Program-made: the position numbers and the translations under genes | Assembly (NCBI GenBank): GCA_012295275.1 | Contig: CM022678.1 | Coordinates: 17,724,278 to 17,788,277 of the forward strand | Source: Chrysomallon squamiferum | Taxonomy: Eukaryota; Mollusca; Gastropoda; Neomphalida; Peltospiridae | Direction: 5' to 3' | DNA length: 64,000 nt | Notes under the pieces: model-generated | What the model saw: the letters and a program-made list of their open reading frames with translations, nothing else | Told to the model about the DNA's origin: nothing | The model's database searches: none | In this document: positions 13,462 through 23,560 of the stretch, piece by piece | Numbering within the stretch: the first letter of the stretch is position 1 | Layout: every line of letters starts with the position of its first letter

Positions 13462-16298
13462 CATCTTCACATGTACACTTTAACACACACTCTCTCAAAC
13501 AGCAGTAAGGTAATTACAAAAAAAAAACTGTCTGACTTACCAAAGAACCTGAGCTCATCGAGACAGTACTTGGCTCTTTTCACCTGCATGATGAACGAGA
13601 ACACCTGATTGTACAACACCTGACTCTGACTGCTGATCACAATGTCCACTGGCCATGGCACCTGTAAATTACAAACAAAACATCAACACTCTGATCACTT
13701 CATGTCCTGTCACACCTGTAAATTACAAACATAACATCAGAACTCTGTTCACTTCATGTCCTGTCACACCTGTAATTTACAAACAAAACATCAGAACTCT
13801 GTTCACTTCATGTCCTGTCACACCTGTAAATTACAAACAAAACATCAGAACTCTTTTCACTCCATGTCCTGTCACACCTGTAAATTACAAACAAAACATC
13901 AGAACTCTTTTCACTCCATGTCCTGTCACACCTGTAAATTACAAACAAAACATCAGAACTCTGTTTACTTCATGTCCTGTCACACCTGTAAATTACAAAC
14001 AAAACATCAGAACTCTTTTCACTCCATGTCCTGTCACACCTGTAAATTACAAACAAAACATCAGAACTCTGTTCACTTCATGTCCTGTCACACCTGTAAA
14101 TTACAAACAAAACATCAGAACTCTTTTCACTCCATGTCCTGTCACACCTGTAAATTACAAACAAAACATCAGAACTCTTTTCACTCCATGTCCTGTCACA
14201 CCTGTAAATTACAAACAAAACATCAGAACTCTGTTGACTTCATGTCCTGTCACACCTGTAAATTACAAACAAAACATCAGAACTCTGTTTACTTCATGTC
14301 CTGTCACACCTGTAAATTACAAACAAAACATCAGAACTCTTTTCACTCCATGTCCTGTCACACCTGTAAATTACAAACAAAACATCAGAACTCTTTTCAC
14401 TCCATGTCCTGTCACACCTGTAAATTACAAACAAAACATCAGAACTCTGTTCACTTCATGTCCTGTCACACCTGTAAATTACAAACAAAACATCAGAACT
14501 CTGTTCACTTCATGTCCTGTCACACCTGTAAATTACAAACAAAACATCAGAACTCTTTTCACTTCATGTCCTGTCACACCTGTAAATTACAAACAAAACA
14601 TCAGAACTCTGTTCACTTCATGTCCTGTCACACCTGTAAATTACAAACAAAACATCAGAACTCTTTTCACTTCATGTCCTGTCACACCTGTAAATTACAA
14701 ACAAAACATCAGAACTCTTTTCACTTCATGTCCTGTCACACCTGTAAATTACAAACAAAACATCAGAACTCTTTTCACTTCATGTCCTGTCACACCTGTA
14801 AATTAGAAACAAAACATCAGAACTCTTTTCACTCCATGTCCTGTCACACCTGTAAATTAGAAACAAAACATCAGAACTCTGTTCACTTCCTGTCCTGTCA
14901 CTCCTGTAAATTACAAACAAAACATCAGAACTCTTTTCACTCCATGTCCTGTCACACCTGTAAATTAGAAACAAAACATCAGAACTCTGTTCACTTCCTG
15001 TCCTGTCACTCCTGTAAATTACAAACAAAACATCAGAACTCTGTTCACTTCATGTCCTGGCACACCTATAGTCTACAGATTCAGGTTTTTCTACTACAGA
15101 TTTAGACTACAGATTCAGGTTTTTCTACTACACATTTAGACTACAGATTCAGGTTTTTCTACTACAGATTCAGGTGATTTTACTACACATTTAGACTACA
15201 AATCTCCAGCCTGTAACTTACAAATAAAACATCAACACTCTCTTGTCTCTGACACAAACATCAACTCCACCTCCTGTTCTGAACTACACAATCAAGAAAC
15301 TAACTCAAGCAAGTAACTAAAAGGTTTACAACTGCACTTGTTTCTGTCAACCACAGACAGTCAGTGATCTAAACAAACTCACTTTGTAAGACAGCTTGAT
15401 GCAGTCAGTAACACTGATGGGAAATTTGTCATGTCCACTTTTGTGGTCATCTTCTAGCTGGACACTCAGACTGTATGAAATAAAAAAAGTAAATTTTATA
15501 AATAAATAAATAAATAAGTAATGAAGGAAGGAAGGAATGATGAATAAATAAGTAAATAAATAAAAAAACATTTGAAAACTAAATAAAACCTCAACAGATT
15601 TTTAAAATAAATTTTAAAAAAAAACCAAGGAAAGCTGCTGCCATCATTCAGAGGTTACTCCTACTGTGTAGGAGTAGGTCACTTCTAGCATAATTCTCTT
15701 CAAAAACCTTTCAGGTGCAGTGGTCATGAATATGGGAGTTAACCACGTATTCCAACAGTCAATAATATCATCAAGAATGTCATGGAAACAAAAATCAAAT
15801 TATTATGAAGAGAATTTTACCCACAATGAATCTAATCAATTTGTTTCTTCATAATGTTTTTTTTGGAATCACCATTATACACACACACATACTGTTTATA
15901 TATAAAGAGTGTTAATGGAGGTAAATAAAGATTTTTATACCTGTTTATCTTGTCTGGATGGTGTTCCTGTAACGCTTCATGTAATGCCAGGTTTAAATAG
16001 GAAACATCCTTCCATGGTTCGTGGTTCTTAATCTGCAGAATGGTCATTTTGAGTTAGAGTAGAAGATTTCTTATCATAAAAGTACTGTCTGAAGTTTTCT
16101 GCTGGTTAGTATTTGTGTGTCTGTGTGTGTGTATGTATATGTGTGTGAATGTGTACGTGCTTGTACTGATATAAGCATTTATGAATGTGTGTGTGTGTGT
16201 GTGTGTGTGTTTATATGTCATTCTGTGTTATGCTTGTATGCGTATGTGTTTGGATGGGAATGTGTTATGTGTATACATATATGTGGAGTGTGTTTGGT

Positions 16299-16333
<35 letters not shown>

Positions 16334-19069
16334 CCAGCAGAGACAAAGACATGATAAATAAATATAAAAGGATTTTAAACTATCTCCAAGGATATTTATG
16401 ACAACAAACTAAATAAACAATACCACATAGTAAGAAATGTTCATGTCCATGTTTGCAGGTGTGTGTGTGTGTGTGTGTGTATTTATATATGACTGTATCT
16501 GTATTTATATGTGTATGTGTAAAAAACATTATGTATAATATACATAAGGAACCTGTGTGTTACCTTCTTTCAGTTATATTGCAACAGTTCTGTAACTTTA
16601 ATAATTAAGGTAAATGAACAACAACAGTAAAGTGAAAATAAAAATTTACCTTATCAAACACGCAGGTGTAAAAACTGAACATGGTGTCTCCAGCTTCCAT
16701 CAAGAAAAACTCCTAAAATATAAAATTAATTAAAGTCAGTTGTGTACCATAACTTTCCTTTAATTGTTTTTACTAGAAAATTAACTAAAAAAAAATAATT
16801 CTAAAAGCATCTGAAATAAGATAACACAATAAAAAGAATAAAAATTAAAATTTTAATCTTTCATAATATATTCCAAAAAAAAAAAGTAGATATAATTAAT
16901 ATTTACTTAATAACTAACATAAATAAGTAAGGAACCAAGAAAGACATAAGTAAGTAAGTTAGTGAATAAACTAAATAAATATATAAATAAATAACTAAAT
17001 AAATCAACAACAAAAGTAAAAAAAACCTAATAAACAATGAAAGAAAAAACACAAACAAAAGACAAACAGGAAAAAAAGAAGAAAAAAGTGAAAGAAATAA
17101 AGGAAAAAATACCCTCATAGCTTCAAGGTAGTTCATCAGACTGTAGTCACGTTTAAGAATTTCGACTAGTTTCAGACAGATATTTTCATATCGACTTCGG
17201 ATGTGTGGATACAAACACTCCTGTAGCAGAAAGTCTATTGGCTGAATCTGACCAATCTCCAAAGCTTGCAGCAACCTAATTAACATAAAATATGCAAATA
17301 TTAATTTTACTAGTTAATGTGAGGAGTAAAATGTGTTTCTTTAAAATAAAATAAAATAAGTAAATAAACACATAAATAAACAAAAACAAAAACAAAGAAA
17401 AAATCACCAAGTAAATAAACAAATAAATAGAAAGTATATATATATATATATATATAAAAAAAATAAACAAAGTCACCAAATAAATAAATAAATGGAGAAA
17501 AAATAAAATAAAACAATAAACAAAAAACACATAAATTAACAATTTTAACAATATTTTCATGAATATGAATACATCAGCAATATAAATAAATAAAACAACA
17601 AAAAAGAAACCATAATATATATATATATATCTTTAGTCTTGAACCAGCATTCTACGTAATATTTTTACAAAATTAAAGAATTTATTTCCAACATACTACA
17701 AATAAAATACTTCTAAAATAATATTTCATCTACAGATTAAAACTAAATATACATATATATATAAAATAATAATTTCTTGCCTTTGATCATCTGAATCTTT
17801 GGTTTCCAGGGCTGGTTTGGAGTAGAGAGAAATGAAGATTGTCTCAAAGTTGATCAAGAGAAGAGGGTCATAGACTCCTTTCACTTTGGTGTGTTTCTCT
17901 ATCTGTTCGATAAACAGACCCGGGGGGGGAGTTGCTGTTTGCTCTGTCGATGGATTCTGTGAAACATGCGAGCCAAGGATTTTGTAGAGAGACGAAATGA
18001 AAGTTTCGTATAAACCACGAGACTCGTAAGCTGAAAATAAAAAAAAAATAAAATAAAATAAAATAAAATACATAAAATAAAATAAAATAAAATAAAATAA
18101 AATAAAATAAAATAAAATAAAAAAAAAAAAAAAAAAAAAAATAAATAAATAAAATAAAATAAAATAAAATAAAATAAAATAAATAAAAATAAAATAAAAT
18201 AAAATAAAATAAATAAAATAAAATAAAATAAAATAAAATAAAATAAAATAAAATAAAAATAAATAAAATAAAATAAAAATAAATAAAATAAATAAATATA
18301 AATTAAATAATCAAGTAAAATAAATAAATAAATGATAAATAAATCTAAAATAATTTTACTGATAATACAGATTTCATCAAAAAAAAAAAAAAATGTGTTT
18401 TTATCAAATCTTCAAATTTGTGGTTATATTTGGTTTTGTTTAGCAGATTTATAACACAAATTTTTCATACAATAATAATAAAGTATGGCAATAAAATAAT
18501 AAATCTGAACCACACTATAGAACATCATTTTTAGCTATATAAACGAAAAAAAAAAAAAAAAAAAAATAATAATAATAAAATAAAATAAAATATACACAAA
18601 AAAATTTATATATGTATGTTTTTTTTAAACATATTTTTCTTTACTCAGCAGGTGAAAAAAGCTTACACAGACTGTCTCCAGTTCCAATCACATCACTAAG
18701 TCGACCCAGACTCTGCAAAATCTCCATTGACTTTCCAGTCAACACCACGTCTTTCATCACTGGCTGAAGAAACTTTGGTGCCCAGGCTGTCGCCACGGCA
18801 ACCTGTTCCTCCTCGGCAAACTGGGCAAACACGGCTGTGGTGTTGATGCTGTCGTTGCTGATGCCAGGCATGTGAAGAACGAAGGCGTTCTCCCAGAAGT
18901 TGTTGTCCTGAGGTTTTACCGAGTCGTTTCTGAAATATAATCAACTGTAAATTAGTAACATTCTTATATTTACTTATAAAACTTTGTTACAAAGTTTGAT
19001 CTTTCTTTGATCTTTATGTTTATTTCTTCACCTTTTTTATTTGTAATCATAAATCCATAAGAAACAGTT

Positions 19070-19106
<37 letters not shown>

Positions 19107-21011
19107 CATTAACAATAATAATTAATAAATAAAAAATTATAAAAAATAAAGAATAACTTAATACAAACATAATAACTTAAAAACAATGACACATTTTTAA
19201 ATTTAATAATCAAATCCAGTAAGAATATAAAATTCTCACTGTAGCTTCAAAACAACAACATTAAATAAATGAATTAATAAATAAATAATAAACAACACCA
19301 AAACAGATAAAATTTTAAAACTCAAGATATAACACGAACATTTATAAAAAGAAAAATTAACCAGCTACTGATATTACAATAAAACAACAACAATTAAAAA
19401 TAAATGAATATATAAATAAATAAATGAAAAAAGAAAACCATTAAAAAATAAGGACAAGAATCTCAAGATGATAGCAGTAATGGATAAATAATAAAGAAAA
19501 AAAGCAAAAATCACAAATAACGAAAAACGTCACCACACCTCTGAACAAGAAACTCTTTAAATGGATCCACAAGCTCTCCATTAGAGATCCAGTCTCCAAT
19601 CAGATCCAGGTATGGTCTACATGTTTGAATCCACATTGAAAGCAGCATTGTCAACTACAGAAGAAACAATTCATCAACCATTATTATTCAGTGTTAGAAC
19701 AAACTATACATCATTCATTTTAGCCGACATTATAACAAACAATTCATCAATCATTATTTGTGAAATATATGAAATGAACTGGATATTTCTCAGTCTAAAC
19801 AGTGCTCCATAGATCATTTATATAAAAAAAAAATAGAATGTATTTTCCTGTCTGTGGGTAGGTACTACTTGTAAAATAACTTTTTCTGCCAACTAGCGAA
19901 TATGTCTTAGAGTAATAGTACCAGTTTGTGTTTATCTTCATTAGGAAAAAAGAATTAATAATAATAAAAATAATAACAACAACAATAATAACAATAACAC
20001 AAACAATAACAGTAACAGTAACAGATAACAATTTAAAAAATAAAATATTTAATAATAATAACAACAAATTAATAATAATAAATATAAAAACTAATTAATA
20101 ACAATAATAATAATCATAATAAATATTTAAATAAATAAATAAAGACTAGTAATAACAGCAATATTTAAAAACAACAATAATAAAAAAAACTAAAAAAAAC
20201 GTAAATTAATATATTAATATAAGCAATAATTAATAATAATAACAATAACAAAAACTAATTAATAAATAAATAAATAAATAAATAATCATAATAACAGTAA
20301 TAATTAACAACAACAACAACAATACAAAAAAAAAACCCACTAATTACGTAAACAGTCCTAACAACGGTAATAACCAGTAACAACAACAACAGCACTGTCA
20401 TTAACAACAACGACGACGACAACGACAACACTTACGAGGTCAGAAGATGGGTTCTCGAGGGTGTCGAAGTCAACGACGGTGTTGTACAAGACGCTGAGTA
20501 GGTGCGATGACTTGAGGCTGTTTGTCGGCAGACTGGCCCCAGCAGCCAAGCCATTGATGTACACAGAGTACACCAGGTTCACCTTGCTCAGCCACAGGTC
20601 AAGGTCACTGTGGAGCAAGGTCAAGGTCATGTGTTCTTCTGCAAAAGGAAGAATCGTCATTCAAAGGAACAAGCGTAGGTTTGATTGTTTTTGGTTTCTC
20701 GGGTGTTTGGGTATTCAGCTATTTATATATGGTGTGGGTATGTGTATGTATGTAAATGTGTGTTTGAGTGTGTCCATGTGTGTGTTTGTCATTGACCGTG
20801 CATGTGTGTGTGTGTGTGTGTGAGTCAGTGAATGTGTATTTAATTAGTGTCTGCAAATATATTGTTTCTTTTTTTTGGCTAATGTAACAGAACCTTTTTT
20901 TTTATGACGGCCCCTTAAAAGACCAAGCTAAAGTGGTTGTAATAGACAGGTGGCTGTTATAGAGAGTTGTGTGGAAACCTCTAAAAGTCTGTTATACAGA
21001 GGTAGGCATAT

Positions 21012-21060
<49 letters not shown>

Positions 21061-21589
21061 TGTCCATTACAAAAACACAGTCACCTTGTTTTATCATTTT
21101 CTTCTCAATACTGGACAAATGTTTACAGAAATCCTGTAAAAACTTGGATACAGTCTTGGCAAAAGCCTGGTAGGTCATGGGCACTGATGCATATCCATTC
21201 TCCAGACAGCTCTGTGACACGGTCTCTTGAACAAATGAACTCAGCAGCTGAATGTGGGCGCCCTGTTTCATGAAGCTGAGCAAATTGCTGGAAAGACTGG
21301 GCTAAAGAAAACACCCCAAAAGACTGAGTTAACATTATTACTACTAGTAATTTAAAAACAATTAAGATTATATATATATATTTTTTTATAACCTAATAAA
21401 ATAATAAACTAATAAATATATAAATAAAGTCTTTAATAGGTTATAGTTTGATAAATTATTTTTGCAGAAATAAATACTGAAATGATGATGATGATGATGA
21501 TAATAACAGTTAACAAAAAATAATAAAATGCTTAAAACCATAAAATGGCAAAAAAGGAATGAAAAAATGGCACAGGGAAACTATATTAC

Positions 21590-21638
<49 letters not shown>

Positions 21639-21894
21639 ATTACTATTATTATTATCATCACCATTATTGCTGAAAAAATAAAAGACTTTTTGAAACAGAC
21701 ATGTACACTTTAAATGAAGCGTTCTACTTTAAAAAGAAAAAAATATTTTTGAAATAAAAGTAAGTAAATGTGAAATACTGACAGTGGTGAGGTGGGAGAC
21801 ACAGATGCTGTGTTTCAGTGTGTATTTGTGATCCGTGTACTGGAAAATAAACAAGTCATTCATACCAGCCAGCATCCTGAAACACACACACAAA

Positions 21895-21945
<51 letters not shown>

Positions 21946-23515
21946 ACAAACAAACAAACAAACAAACAAACAAACAAACAAACAAACAAATCAGTTATTT
22001 TAAATTAGTTTTTAAAAAAAGGAGAAAGATATAGGAGACAAAATAAAATAAAATATTATAAAATAAGAAAATAAGATAACAAACAAATAAATAAACAAAT
22101 AAATAAGTAAATAAATATATAAATAAACAAACAAATAAACAAACAAATAAATATATAAATACACAAATAATATAAGAAAATAAGCAATAATACAAATATA
22201 ATGTAAAAATAAATAAATAAATAAAAACTAATAATATTAATAATAATAATAAAGAAAGGAAGAATGAAAGAATAATTAATAAAAATGTTTTATAATTTTT
22301 TTTCTTCTCAATTTTGCCTTTTCATCATCCAAAGAAATAAGTTTTCCAAGTTCAACCAAATAATTATCTAAAACTTTAACTCTATCAAGAATGACAAAAT
22401 CTTTCATACCACATATCTAACAAAGTTTTCAGTGAGATAAATACTACTTACCACAAAACCTCTCTGACTATCTGTGTCTCAGTAACAAATATCTTCCCAC
22501 TGCTTTCATACAGTGGTTCAGTCTGCATCTTGTAGTAATCCCTAATAAAAATTATTATTATAATTTTAAAATACATTAATAATAAAATTAAAATTAATAT
22601 ATTGTCTACAGGACAAGATTCCTTAACATGTATCACCCATACATGTTAACAATTTAACAAAATCACTGAGTATCATATTTAAGTTATATATAAAACAGAA
22701 AAATAATTATTTGACATAATACTATTATGTTAGCAGCATAAAAAATGCTTGTTTGAACATTATATTCAGTGATACTAACCAATCATCTAAAAAAACAACA
22801 ACAATAAAAATATAATTAAATAAATAAACCTTACTGATATAACCGTAATTGAACCATCAACAGAAAAACACATAACAAACTGAATTTTTTAAAATTTTAC
22901 TGACTAAAAATAGACTGGAACTTAAAACTGACCAATCACAGAAAAGATTAGAACTAGCATATCAAAACAGTTTATATTTACTGACTAAAAATAGACTGGA
23001 ACTCAAAACTGACCAATCACGGAAAAGATTAGAACTAGCATATCAAAACAGTTTATATTTACTGACTAAAAATAGACTGGAACTCAAAACTGACCAATCA
23101 CGGAAAAGATTAGAACTAGCGTATGGCCCAGTGCTAGGTTCTGCTGACTTCCCCTTCCAGTACTGACGTACCAAGTGTTTTGACAACCAATCAAATCCCT
23201 TTGTTTCCCGCACTGCGACATCAGTAGACACCAGCGCGGATTCTTCAGCTGGTCTGACAGCAGCTGAGACAATGTCTGTCTGTCTGTCAGTCTGTTCATT
23301 CTCTTCTTCACTGAGATCTTCTTCAAAAGGCAACTGGAAAACCAGTTGAAATTTTCTCATTAATATCGTGTCTACCTTTACTAATGATTTAGGTCCTTCT
23401 ACACAGATATATAACAATATCTACACACATATAGAGTATTAAAAGGAGATAGATATGACACACAACAGATGAGATAGAGGAAGACACTATAAAAATTATA
23501 TATATATACATATAG

Positions 23516-23560
<45 letters not shown>

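Noticed and set aside
13655-14806. 383-codon plus-strand open frame of 18-residue repeats (and the overlapping 449-codon frame at 13756-15105)
   Set aside because: Both are the 54-bp minisatellite read in frame; 54 is a multiple of three and the units have no stop in those frames. The array lies in a TUBGCP5 intron on the other strand.
13659-15061. Regular direct repeats that might suggest a CRISPR array
   Set aside because: The units are directly adjacent with no unique spacers, there are no cas genes, and the DNA is from an animal nucleus.
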